Source of the DNA: Sporodiniella umbellata
Taxonomy: Eukaryota; Mucoromycota; Mucoromycetes; Mucorales; Rhizopodaceae
Reading direction: 5' to 3'
Assembly: GCA_025677835.1 (NCBI GenBank)
Contig: JAIXMR010000064.1
Span: forward strand, 87,689 to 151,688
Length of the DNA stretch: 64,000 nucleotides
Below are positions 22,070 to 34,400 of the stretch, in pieces; position 1 is the stretch's first letter, and every line of letters begins with the position of its first letter. A program made the translations under genes and the position numbers. The notes below the pieces were generated by a model, which did no database searches, was not told where the DNA came from, and saw only the letters and a list, made by a program, of their open reading frames with translations.

Positions 22070-24252
22070 AAGCTCCAAGAAAAAAAAAGGAGTGGAGAGG
22101 AGTAGAAAATTGAAAAAATAAGCGCTATTGAGTTTCTACAGTGATTGGTACACCCCGTACTCAACCAAAATCAGAAAGGTACAATTATTTTTAATGTTCA
22201 CTGCATGGTCGGTTTCTGGCCCAGCCTTATCTATCCAAACTTGTTATCAGCTACTGAATGGAAAACTTTGGCCAAAGACAGATATATATGTGCTAGTGTG
22301 GCATATCTCTTTAGAAAAAATACTGGTGGCGAGTAACTTTTAATTAAAAAAGCTTTCACTTGCCCAATTGCTACTTTTAGAAGGTACCATGAAAAGGACC
22401 TAGTTTAAGCTACTCAAAATCGACTTGAATATGTTTTATTTCACCATTGTATCCGTATTGGACAAAATAGGCTATTAGCTATAGACATTTTTTGTGTTAC
22501 TTGCTTATTTGAGTGCAAATTTAAAGCTGACATAGTACCCGTTTTTTTAAATAGTCGCCAATATTCTAAATGTGAGAAATTGTAGCAATACCAAAGCTTA
22601 AATTACTGCCCTGTATCTAGGTTGGATTTTTTTGCGTTCAGTTAGATCTTAATAGAGCCTAATATCGGCCTTGATCCGTCGTAAGTTGGTGGATCTATCG
22701 GATGTTAAATTCAGTATGCTAGTTTGGTGCACCACTATTGGAACTCGACAATAAACGGCAAGTACTCTTCAATCCTTATCGGAGCTACACGATAAATGAC
22801 TAGAAACTTTTGTCCTTGTAGGCTATAGGTTGCCTTTTTTTCTTTTTTTTAAATTGTGCACTTCCTAAGATTTTCTGTTTGTTTTCAAGACAATGTTTTA
22901 ACGCCCAGGTTTTAATAGTTAAAACCTAGAACTTTGTTACAGTTTCAGCATTTTTTTAGTCAAATTTTGCCAATGATACTGTTCATGTTGTTTAAGCAGC
23001 TATCTTGTGTGTATCAACAGACAAGTCTTTTTTGAGCACTACTGCCACAAGCGTACTTCTGCGTTGTGGAACATAAGCATGCTCACAGATCAAATACGTC
23101 AAAACTTTATATCAATAAAAGTGTGACACGACTAGTACTGCTTTTATAATTTTGTCTTGATGAATTGTAATAGACTAATGCCCAGTACCGCAAACGGTTT
23201 GCATTGATACTTTAAAATACAAGTCACAAGAAAGAAACACTTGAACCCACTACAGTATTCAAGCTCAGGCAAAAGATTGCCTGTCACTCACTGGGATTGT
23301 ATTTGCCTTCCTGTATTGCCTGAAAATCCCACTATCTAGAAATTTATTCTCAGAGTAAATCATCTTTTTTTATATTGTTTTGGAAGATGAATAAGCTATT
23401 TGAGGTCACGTTGATATACGCAAATTACCTCAGTTTTTTTCACTCTGCTCTATTAGTAGTATTTCAAGTATCATAGCCACCTTATACTTTCTAGGGTTTT
23501 TCGCAGTAGTACCAAATAAATACAATTGTGTCACCCAAATATTAAATAGTATTACTTTACTTTTCATAAAACAAAGATTTCAGTAGCTTTGTTTTATAGG
23601 AACAAGGAGCATATGTTTAAAAAAAAACAATTCGCAGGCCTGTTTTGACCACACAACAAGATTTTTCAAAAGAGAAATAAAGCAACGTACATAAAAGTGT
23701 CGTAGATTCGTTTGTGAACCCTGGAGGTCAAAGAAAAACTTGATAGGTTTTTTTTCTTCTCACTGGCTTGTGAAACTTGATTATTGTCTTTACACGAGTT
23801 TTGGAAACACATCTCATGTAGTACTGTATAAAATCGAAACAAATTATAAATCAAAAGACGACAAATAGAACTTAGCGCTATTGATATCGGACCATGGTGG
23901 TTTATGCTGATTGTCTTTACCAAACATAGAATGAAGCTTATTCATCAAAACGGTGTTTTTAAAGTACCATACTTTGAAGTTACCTTCGTTATATGTCTTC
24001 TTAAATGCAGTGAGCTGTCATGCTAGGCTGTATATTGACAGGTTAGCTGAGAGGTTTACCTTTGTTGTTTGACGAAAAGATTATGAGAACAAAAACCATT
24101 ACTGATACACCTTGCCTAGTGTTTATGTCGATATACATGAGTTTTTTTCCCGGTTGCACACTCCGATACAAAAGTTAGAGCCCAATAAATTGTTTCAATC
24201 ACAATATTCTTCTGACCTTTTTCTTTCACTTTGGTTTCTATTTTTCGTTATC
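22070..24252. other. 2.2 kb divergent gene-poor region
   Basis: The longest empty stretch in the first half, between the divergent BUD4-like and HFD1 genes. Composition is AT-rich without long homopolymers, unlike most spacers here. On the minus strand a 57-codon open stretch at 24014-23844 has coding-like residues (WYFKNTVLMNKLHSMFGKDN, then HKPPWSDINSAKFYLSS) but no start codon at its head and no family I know. Otherwise I see only short chance frames. Confidence 0.45.
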
Positions 24253-26267
24253 ATGAGTTATACACCTATTGAAGAGATCCCTCAAATTGTCAGCTCTCTT
24301 CACAAGACATTCCAATCTGGTAAAGCGCTTTTTTATAGCTAAAGCTAAAATGCTAATGTCATAATTAATTCAATAGGTTTGACAAGGGATGTCAACTTCC
24401 GCAAGCAACAGCTTGCCAACCTTGCAAAGTGTCTTAGAGAAAACAAAGATCTGGCTGCTGATGCTCTTTACAAAGACCTTCGAAAACATAGACTTGAAGC
24501 AGATATTGGAGAAATTGCTCCAGTAATTGACGAGTGCGAATACATGATCAGAAATCTGGACCAATTTACAAAGTTGGAACACACAGTCAAACGATCTGTG
24601 TTAAGTACTGGCACTCAAACCTACGTCCGAAAAGAACCCAAGGGTGTTGTTCTTGTTATTGGTAATTAATTAACTTCATACCTTAAGGGTCTTTAGCTAA
24701 CAGTTTTTCGTTATCTAGGTGCGTGGAACTATCCTGTAAGACCATTTACTTGTTATAGAAAGCGATAACTTTTGTTGACACCTTCCTTTTTAGATCAATT
24801 TGCTCTTACTACCTGTTGTTGGAGCCATTGCTGCAGGAAACTGTGTTGTCATCAAGGTAAATATATATATATATATACAAAGGAATAAATCAATTTATCA
24901 TATATTCTTTACAAACATAGCCCTCCGAAATATCAGAAAATGTTAGCAAGTTTGTCAGCGTTATTTTACCCAAATATCTGGACCCTCGTGCTTACACTGT
25001 TGTCACAGGTGGTGTACCTGAAACTACTGCCGTTTTGGGTTAGTATTGTTCAACAAAATACAAACATGATTTTTTTTTAACAAAGCTTCTTAGAGCAACG
25101 CTTTGAACATATATTTTATACTGGTAACGGCCAAGTTGCCAAGACTATAATGAAAGCTGCCTCCAATCATCTGGCTAGTGTCACTCTTGAACTTGGCGGA
25201 AAATCGTAAGTGTCTTTTTTGTCAAAAAAAAAAAAAAAAAAAAAAAAATAGAAAAAAATTATCCAGTATAACTTACGATATATACAATCTAGACCTGTTT
25301 TTGTTACATCCCACGCTGACTTAAATGTTTCTGCCCATCGCCTACTCTGGGGCAAGTTCTTCAATGTCGGACAAACATGTGTGGCTCCTGACTATGCCTT
25401 GGTCACTGAAGACATTTATGACCAATTTGTTGATGTATGCAAAAAAACCTTAAAGGAGTTCTATGGCAATCATCCAGAAAAATCTGAATCTTTGGGAAGA
25501 ATTGTATCCGCACGCCAATTTGACCGCTTGAAGAGTTTGTTAGATAAATGCGACCCCAATACTATTATAGCTGGTGGCGTAGCAGACCGCGAAAGCCTGT
25601 ATATTGCACCCACAATTGTTGGCCCTCTTAGTCACAATGATTCTAACCTCATGGAAGACGAAATTTTCGGTATGCAATCCTATTTAAATAGATATCTAGT
25701 CGTGTATAAAATGCTCAAAAATGGCTTTAGGTCCTATTCTTCCTTTAATTGTCATCAAAGACATTGATGAAGGAATTAACATTGTTAATTCTAGAGACTA
25801 TCCTCTTGCTCTCTATGTTTTCTCTAGCGACAAAAAAGAGTACAACCACAGTAAGCATTTCAACATACTAAAGCAAAGGGTGTACTTATATACGTTTTCA
25901 ATTGTTAGTTCTTGACAAAACCAACTCTGGCGGTGTAACCATTAACGATACTTTGGTTCATCTTACCGAACATTCTTTGCCTTTTGGCGGTGTTGGTCCC
26001 TCTGGTAACGGAAACTACCACGGAGAAGCTTCCTTCAATACTTTCACACATCAAAGATCTACCATGGTCAAGAACTTTGGTATGGAATCTGTTAATATTG
26101 TCAGATACCCTCCTTATACTGAGGAAAAGACTGCGATCATTAGCTCTGTAATGTATGACTTGCCTGGTAACTTCAGTAGCAAGATCAAGGCTATTCGTAA
26201 TGTCTGTAGCGCTTTCTGGGGTCTTACATTCAAGAAATCACCTGCTATTGACAATAGCAAATTATAA
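24253..26267 (+). CDS. HFD1: Fatty aldehyde dehydrogenase (ALDH3 family)
   Basis: Oxidises medium and long-chain aliphatic aldehydes to acids with NAD(P)+; yeast Hfd1 also acts in sphingolipid breakdown and 4-hydroxybenzoate supply for coenzyme Q. Nine exons (24253-24319, 24377-24661, 24719-24735, 24794-24856, 24921-25038, 25094-25205, 25293-25669, 25731-25850, 25909-26267) give 505 aa. Exon 3 is only 17 nt and encodes most of GAWNYP, part of the cofactor site. Other motifs: [24 protein letters not shown] (catalytic Glu), [15 protein letters not shown] (catalytic Cys), EDEIFGPILPL and [20 protein letters not shown]. The C-terminus is moderately hydrophobic ([11 protein letters not shown]), consistent with membrane association, though no clear helix of 20 residues is seen. 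The domain order is complete and length is normal. Confidence 0.93.
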
Positions 26268-27015
26268 TTCAAACTATTGATTAGTTTCTCATCTTAAAAA
26301 AACACCTCTTGGTGACCAAGACTTGTCTTTTTGTCCTATATTAATTATTAAATTATATTCTAGTATTACGTTTTATTATTTAACCAAAAAAAAACAAAAA
26401 GAAAAAAAGCTACTTTTCGTTTGCTGTTTTGAATGTATCAAACATCGTTCCATCGTTAATACACAAAGGTCAAAAGCATGATTGTGTTTTTTATACATAT
26501 CTAATTCAATCGTTTACTGGTATCACGATCAGGTTTCTTAAGAAACCAGTTAATAAGCTAGGCGATCGATATAAAATCAAACAAGCTATTAAAACTTGCA
26601 TGGTCTATCAATGCGAGCGACAGTTTACTGTAAGTAAGAAATAGATTACTTGAATATATCAACCTCCTCAAGCTCGTAATTACAGTATCAGCTTTGTTTC
26701 TCCCACCTAACAAGCTACAAAACGTTCTGTAGGCTACCTTTAACCCCTGTTATATTGGGATATTCAAAACACAAATAGAGCCTTTTAACTTGCCTATTTT
26801 TAGACCGAGTAGATCATTTTGCTCTTGATTTTATAGTTGGTTTGTAGCGCCTGGATAGTTGCATATTACAGCACTTCTGGTTGTTGTTTTTTTGACGTCA
26901 CAAGAAACGAATTCGGGACTTGAAGATTTTGTGTGAAGAAAAAAAGTTTTGAACAGAAGGGGGTGTTGTTTCTTTCCTGTACATTAATTCACTACACACC
27001 CCCTTCTCTACAACT
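26268..27015. other. Spacer between HFD1 and complex I 24 kDa gene
   Basis: About 750 bp holding the HFD1 3' region and NDUFV2-like promoter. The last 100 bp before the ATG is pyrimidine-rich (CACCCCCTTCTC), a common fungal leader pattern. No gene is recognised. Confidence 0.5.
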
Positions 27016-27898
27016 ATGTTGCGTTCTTTTGTACGTCAAGCCGCTAGACCATTAGCTAAAAACAGCTTTGCTAGACGTAGTCTTCATTCTTCTCCTGCCT
27101 CTTTGTCCGACGCGATCTTTGTGGTAAATAAGTGAGAATTAATCGAATAATTTGTTCACTATTTGTTTATCTATTAAAACCAACACACACCAAAAAAAAA
27201 AGCACCGCGATACACCTGAAAACAACGCCAATCTTCCTTTTGAGTTTGATAAGGAGAACAAATCCCGCGTTTCCGAGATTTTAAAGAAATACCCTGAGCA
27301 GTATAAAAAGGCCGCCATTATGCCTCTCTTAGATCTCGGCCAAAGACAAAATGGATTCACTTCTATCTCGGTTATGAACGAAGTTGCCCGTTTGTTGGAG
27401 GTGCCCCCTATGCGTGTATACGAAGTTGCTACTTTCTATACAATGTACAATCGTCAACCTGTTGGCAAATACTTTTTGCAACTCTGTACAACCACCCCTT
27501 GCCAATTAGGTGGTTGTGGCTCTACAAAGATTTTGGAAACCATCAAAGAGAAACTTGGAATTGAAGTAGGAGAAACGACCCAAGATGGAAAATTTACTTT
27601 GGTCGAAGTTGAGTGTGCTGGCGCTTGTGTGAATGCACCTGTAATGGCTATCAATGACGACTATTATGTAAGTTTAAAAAGAGAGCAAACTGAATTTGAC
27701 TCAGTGCTAACATTAGCTTCGTAGGAGGACTTGACACCCGAGACAACCAACAAACTTTTGGAAAACTTACAGACCAACAAACCAGTTAAGGCTGGGCCTC
27801 AAAGTGGACGTAACACTTGTGAATACTCTCCTGGAGTTTACACTTCCTTAAACTCAGAGCCTTATGGTCCAGGTTTCAGAGTTCGTGAAGATTTGTAA
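27016..27898 (+). CDS. NDUFV2: NADH:ubiquinone oxidoreductase 24 kDa subunit (complex I, 2Fe-2S)
   Basis: Peripheral-arm subunit of mitochondrial complex I carrying the N1a 2Fe-2S cluster, next to the NADH-oxidising 51 kDa subunit. Exons 27016-27123, 27203-27667 and 27725-27898 give 248 aa. A mitochondrial presequence is clear ([20 protein letters not shown], then [10 protein letters not shown]). Family motifs follow: GWE-region equivalent [40 protein letters not shown], then cluster ligands in [14 protein letters not shown] (C-x4-C) and [13 protein letters not shown] (C-x3-C). The C-terminal extension includes [14 protein letters not shown] and [10 protein letters not shown], typical of fungal and plant members. 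Having complex I fits a filamentous fungus and excludes Saccharomyces-like yeasts. Confidence 0.95.
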
Positions 27899-30070
27899 AG
27901 AGGACTGCACTTGGAATGATTGTTTTGTCTTTTTTTTTTTTTTTTTTTTTTTGGCTATGCATTAAAAAACTACATGTGCATTACAACCCGTTTTTTATTG
28001 TACAAAAGTAGAAAATTTGACAACGCTTGATAAGATAGTGTCAATGCCAAATATTCCAAATGCACTTTGGTTTTGACTGATTTTGAAGCAAAAGCGTCAT
28101 TTTTCTTTTTTCGGGTATAAAAATATTCACAAATTACTGCTGTGAACACTTGAATTATATAGCCAAGTATTAACAACTGCTGTTATTGTATGTATTTGTT
28201 TGTAGTTGTAATCATGATCTACTTTGAATTTAGTTTGGCAACCTTTTGGTAGAACAACACAATAGAGCTATGCCAACAGTTCAGTAACTTACAAGATAAA
28301 CACATGTCCTTTAACACTATAAATGCCTATCTGTATATCATAGTGCGTCTACCTTCCTGAAAGGGCAAAAAAAAAGAAGAGAAAAGAAAAGAAAAAGGCA
28401 AAGCGAAATAATCTTTGTTCGCCAATTGAAAAGGTATCCACTTAACTGTAATCGTATCTGGCAACCATTTGTATAGATACAATTGCAAATTCTGATATTG
28501 TGTATCAACAAAAATACCAAAAGAGCTACGGGGCAACAAACTAGTACTAGAACTTAGTTTGTATGCTGAAAACAAGGCGTTAGGCCCAATTACATTTCTA
28601 TGGCTTTTTATCTAGAAAGAAACTGAACCCAAGCCAATTAATCTAATACTATCTCAGTCTTTAACGCAAATAGTCACTATTAAATAAAGTACTCAACAAA
28701 AGATGAATGGGAAATCAGAGAAGATTAAGGAAATGAAAGAGCGACTAGAAAATGACAGAACAAAATTAAAATTTTTGAATCAAAGCGATTAGAACCTTAT
28801 TTGTTTATTTTTGGAAAAGCTCTTAGGGTTTCAAAAGTATTCGATCAGTACTATGTAGTAATAAGAAAATAGTGGTTCTTTAAAGCCAATTGATCAGCTG
28901 GTCAAACTAACTGGAAATGAAGTATACTCAATTTATATAACCGTGTCTACTTTGGACGTAATGTGCCTTTTTTTTTCATTGGCCGAACAGCATTGAGTAT
29001 TACACCTTATAGCTGCCGATCCTCTAATTTCCTTTTGCACACGTGTTTTATGATAGTGCACTTTATTGTTTCTTACACAGGGACTGTAGGGCTTTGTGTC
29101 AAAATTTGGATTTTAAAAATACTGCTTTAAAAAGGAAAACGACAGAATGGTTTTTTATAGTGCTTAGTTGTGATATTCGTTTTTAAAGTATCACAAAGTC
29201 CTTTTTTTTTAATTGTGAAAGGAAATAAGAACGGAAAATGCGGCGACTTCCCCATTATATGTGTGACAAAGATCTCTGTACCACAAAGCATATCAAACCA
29301 GACAGATTGTAACAAACTAAATCAATTAGTTTCTATAAAACGCAAAGCAACTCCTTCTCTAGATTGCACATTAAACATGCAAAAGATATTCATAATAGAT
29401 AAATGTAACAGCGTAGGCTGTTCATTCAATAGGTCTGTGTAACATGTTTTGCTTCGTATTTTTTAACTTGTGTATGACATAATATTGTCGTTTCAATTGA
29501 TTTACCATACTCTTTGGTTTAAGCGATGGCCGCAGCTTTTCTGATGGCTATTTTGACCAAGCATTTTTTTTTTTTTGAAAAAGAAAATGCTCCCATGCGT
29601 ATAAAATGCTTTCGCTAAAGATATCAAGTACGCAAAAACACTTCCACTGAGGTTAGAATTGGAAATATCTTGAGAACATCTAGAAGATCCCTTTTTAAAC
29701 ATTGAGCATTCAGGCTTATAAAAAAAGTACAAAACCTATACAACAATCAGTTTTAGTGAAAAAAAAAATATACCTTGCCCGGTATAATAGTTTTAATTGT
29801 GTATTAAGAAAAAAAATCGTATTGTGTTTATTTATGTAACGTAATTGTAAAAAAAAAAAAAAAAAAAGGGGGGTGGAAGTGAGGAAGAAGCAAAATGTAT
29901 ATTGTTAGAAGCATAGCAGCAAGTTCTTTAATTGAAACAAACTTTCATAAATTTACGTAGTGATCAATAACAGAGAGAAAGAGTAAAGCATGGGAGTATA
30001 CAGAATTAGCAAGCAAGTACTGCCTATAGCTTTGATAAGCATATGGGGTCATAATGATTTTTAGGCCCAA
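27899..30070. other. 2.2 kb convergent gene-poor region
   Basis: Between the 3' ends of the complex I gene (+) and the SWIRM gene (-), so promoters are not expected here. Poly(T) at about 27931-27952 may mark the complex I 3' end. On the minus strand at about 28575-28390 a frame has coding-like residues (IFVDTQYQNLQLYLYKWLPD, then TITVKWIPFQLANKDYFA) with no recognisable family; a 29-codon frame at about 28703-28792 (+) is helical and charged. None is firm enough to call. Confidence 0.4.
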
Positions 30071-31150
30071 TTAATTTGGCCACTTTGGCCCCAACCACCC
30101 AAGTTTTCCAAAAACTTTCCATAACACACTTGACTTGTTTACATCAATACAGCATACTTTTTGTGCTTCTGACTTTCTAAACATAGTATTTTCCTGAGTG
30201 GCTTTATAAGCAGCTAATACCAAAGCGTATTTACATTTTAAATATTGCGCAGGCATCAAACGAAGAGTTGCTGCAATAGGGACTTCTCCTGAATGTAGTT
30301 TCTCAAATAATGGCATGTTATGTATCTTTAGGGGTGATCCTACAATATAAGTAAGATAAGAATTTGTGTCCTTGTCTTTTTTTTTTTTATGTAAAGGAAA
30401 AATCCCAGAAATGGGAATTTTTCAAGTACCTTTCCAAACAATTCGAATCCCTGCTCTGTTTTTGAAAACATCCGGGTTTGGAATCCAGTCTTCTTTTCCT
30501 TTAAAAAGAGCGGCCAAATCGCCATCAGCAGTAATATGATTAAAGTAACTTGTATCTTCTTCTGTCAGTCTAAAGATGTGTTTATCGCTCTTTCTAATGT
30601 TGCAATTAGATTCGAAAGGTTTTGACTTTAATTTCTTGCCAACTTTTGTCTTTTTTGCCAAGCATGATAGCTTTGGCGACGTTGCACAATCTATAGTTTT
30701 ATAGTGTCGCCTTTTTGCTTGATCTAAACTTGCCTTACTCTTACCACCTAATGTTGTCATTGATTTCCGACATCTTAACAAAGGCTCAATAGGTAGTGTA
30801 AAAGTGTCTATTGTTGAATGAATTGGTGTCTCAGGTCTTTGTTTGCGGCGATGAAAAGGCGTATACGAGTCCTTTACGTGAATTGTCGATAATAGCGGCT
30901 CCATAATACATAGATCAGATTCATAGGGTTTCTTCGCGTAACTTTGAATTGAGTAAGACGTATTCATGGTAAAAGGTGAATATAAAGAAGAGCAAGAGGA
31001 TAAGGTATCCGTAGAATAGTGGTAGTCGTTTGAGTGATTCACAACCCTTTCACTTTGACTATAAAAGTAAGTTTCCGTATTCCGTTTAGGCGTAGTAGGT
31101 GGGGACAAAATGTCGTTTGTAATGAACTTTGCAATGCGGTATTGACCCAT
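30071..31150 (-). CDS. SWIRM-domain nuclear protein (FUN19-like)
   Basis: SWIRM domains are small helical modules found in chromatin proteins; the yeast FUN19/YOR338W group has one at the C-terminus after a disordered part, as here. Exons 31150-30430 and 30339-30071 (90-bp intron) give 329 aa. Residues 1-200 are low-complexity, Ser/Thr/Lys-rich, with short basic stretches (FHRRKQRPET, KKTKVGKKLKSK). The SWIRM fold occupies about 240-329: KEDWIPNPDVFKNRAGIRIV, then GEVPIAATLRLMPAQYLKCK, YALVLAAYKATQEN and CCIDVNKSSVLWKVFGKLGW. The intron splits the domain in phase 1. Nuclear localisation and chromatin role are inferred from the domain. It lies 342 bp downstream of BEM2 on the same strand; the gap holds an A-rich tract and no gene. 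Confidence 0.8.
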
Positions 31151-31492
31151 TCGAAAAAAAAAAAAAAAAGAAAAAAAAAGGAAAAAGAGAGAAGAGACAA
31201 TAAAAGATGAAGCTTGGTCTTAAACCAGAAGCTTTTTTTATAAGTGGTAAAATCAAACTCAGAATTTCCTTAAATAAAGCAGCCAAGAAGCTTAAAAATG
31301 TATTTTTATATCTGTGTCAGACATGTTTCTAAAAAAAAAAAAAACTGGTAATAAAATAAAAGTATATAAAGAAAGTAATAGAAAAAAGTAACGGTAGATA
31401 ATTAAAGAGGCCTTTATTCTTTATTTCTTTTTTCTGGTAATATGAACCTGTCACATTGTATGGTCTTTCTTTAGAAGATAGAAAAAGTTTGT

Positions 31493-34400
31493 TCATTGCA
31501 AAGACTGCTGCTCCTTAGAGTCTACATCGTCACTTTCAATGTCAAATAGGTAGTGGTAATTTAACACAAGGTATTTAACAATGTTTTGATGATGTCCAAG
31601 GTTTGACATTGTTGTGGCGAAGGAGGCGGGTCCAGGCGCAGGCTGAAGTAAAGTAGGACCAAAGACAATAGCCAGATTGGTAGCGTACATATGATTAATT
31701 GCCTCAAAGTCGGTTACACTAACAGTAATAGAATTAATAAATGTAAATGGCAAATAAAAAATAAACACGGCATTTACGTGACGAAGTGTTCAGTGATTCT
31801 TTTAAGTAGTATATAATTAGAAAATGGTAGTTTTTTGATCACTTCCTTAATTAAATAAACTCGTTGGTCGTGGTCTCCAGAAGCTAAATAGATATGTATT
31901 TTTAGAATGTAATATAAATGAAAACTATGTTCGTATTACCTGAAGCATTAATAAACTCGTCGTAATAGGTATATGTCAGTAAAGGCTCTGGAAGCTCTCG
32001 CAAAAATTGTTTAAAGGCGTCAGCAATTACATTGATATCAGCCCATTTTGAGTCGCTGAGATCGACATTGTCTATGTTCTTGTTGAATTCGGTTTTAAGA
32101 GCAGTCACGATTGAGCCTGTGCCTGCAACGCGATAAATTCCTACTTCTTCCAATCCACGCTTTTCTATTTCTTGTATACACTTTTCTACAACTACAGGCA
32201 CTTTCATTTCACACATCAAAACTTCCAAAGAAACTCCATAAACGGACTTGCGATCAGGTACCTGTTGATTTCGGGGCGTCTCGTTAAGAATTGCACTTCT
32301 TCTCCGTTCACACTCACTATCCAAAGACTCAGCAGCAAGAACGCTTTGGCGTTTCACAGCACCTTCCCGCGCAGCACCGTTAATCTGACGCATCCATTCG
32401 TCCAAGTCTTGTCGGTTCATACCTTGAAAAAGGTACTGCCCTCCTTCTTCTGTAACCACACGAAATACAAAATCTCTTTTTGTATATGTACTGGCAATAG
32501 ATGTAGTGGAGTGAATGAGGTTAATAACAGTGGAAGCCTTGGTGGATGTTAGTTGACTTTCATTATTTTCTGCGGACAAAAGAGGATTTGTAGGACCAGA
32601 TACCATAGATATAGGTCGTAATCCTTTGAAAAAGGAGTTGATGCGGGGTATCACGCTTTGGGTCTTGTCCTGCTTTTCAAAAAATTTGAGCTGATCCATC
32701 TGCTTTTTTTGCATTTTGTATTGGAGAGTGAGCCAATCTTTGTCGACACGGTCTCTTTCTTTGAAGTCTTTCTTGATCTTTTCCATCTGCTTGTTGACCA
32801 AGGCAGAAAATACTGTCTTACAAGCCTGAGACTTGCCTGATGAACTCAAGAGAGAAATGCCTGTCGTGTTTCCAGATACTGAGCCTTTCTTGTTTTCACG
32901 AGCAGCCCGCTCTTTTAGACATTCCCAATTCGCTTTTGTAGGGTTAGGTGAGACAAGAAAAGATAGACTAGGGCTCTCTGTTGTTTTCTGTTCGTTGAGC
33001 CCTGATTGTACATTAAGAATCATCTTCAAAAACCGATGGAGACAGAATTTCTTTTCAAAATCAACCCACTGGCCTTTCTTTTCTTTTGTTTCAGGAAAAT
33101 GAAAGCAGATTTCAATTATACGATCCATAATCCATCCAAGACTAGGTACTAAAGCCAAGACGGTATCTTGATTAGAAGACAATTCAGACTGACTCGCAGC
33201 CAGCTGCATCTTGCTTATTAAGCTTTCTAGAGAGTCAAGCTCTGTGGCGTGGCACGTTGATATATCATTCCATGCTTTGGTAAACAGTCGAACCTCAGGG
33301 CTTACCAAGGCACTGGCGATAGCATTCTCAACGAACCCTGGGATTCGCTTTTCGGCTTTTTCGAGTTCTGGAAAAAGGTCTTTTTTCTCGTTATGCATTT
33401 GACTAAGCATAATGATCTTTAAGAATTTTTGAATACGTTGTGTGCGTGTTTTCAAATCAATTTTAGAACAGGATATTTCGTGAATAGCCCAGCTACGAAG
33501 AATATAATGCATGCAGTATAAATGCTGTATAGATCCAGGAAAAGCCAAAAGAAGATCGTCGTCCGAGAATGCAGATGGAAAAACTACAGACCTTCTAGCG
33601 CCTTGGATAGCACTAAATATATCAGAAATCACCACATCTTCATAAAGAATATGACGATCAGAGCAGTAGGATGAGGGGACACCCATGACAGCAGCAAAAG
33701 CTGTAGATATCTTGGACGTACGGCTCGGCTTACGTGCAGGTAACCAAGCATAAAGGTCGCTACATTGTGCTTCAATCACATCAGATGCCTGTAACCAGTC
33801 CTGATTGTCTATACACAAGAGTAGCTGCCTGGCATTTTCGTTCGCTTCGCTCAACAAATATTCTGGTGTGTAGCTATCAATCAGACTGACAATATCGGCT
33901 TCCAACGGTTCATGCGATATAACCAATGGGACCCTTTTACTAACAGCAGGCTGGATAGAGACCTTGTATAGTTGCGAGCCATGCATTAGCTGCTGGTATA
34001 GGCTGTGAGCGCTTTGAAGACATCCAACGTCAAAGGCATCTGACCCCATATCGTAACAGGGTGATAGACTGTTTTGAATCAATAAACTTTCTAGCTTGTT
34101 AATCGTTTCCTTTAACTCTTCAGCTCTACTTGTTGCCTTTACAAGGCCTTCTCGCTTCTCGTTTTCTAGGCTGTCTTTCAATAAATACAATTCTAATAAC
34201 GATCTCCAGTCCTCCAGATCTTCCCTTGCATCGCCTAAGAAAGTATACACGCGACTAACAAACTCGATATCGTCCACAAAATCATATGGATATTCCTCGA
34301 CCCATATCACAATCAAAGTAAGTATGCGGTTGCATATTAAAGCTATACTATTCCAGTCATAAGAATTGACCTCAATCTCTTCTTGATGAGCCAAAGAGCT

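Noticed and set aside
28703..28792. 29-codon charged helical frame
   Set aside because: Too short, no splice partner and no similarity; could be chance in A-rich DNA.
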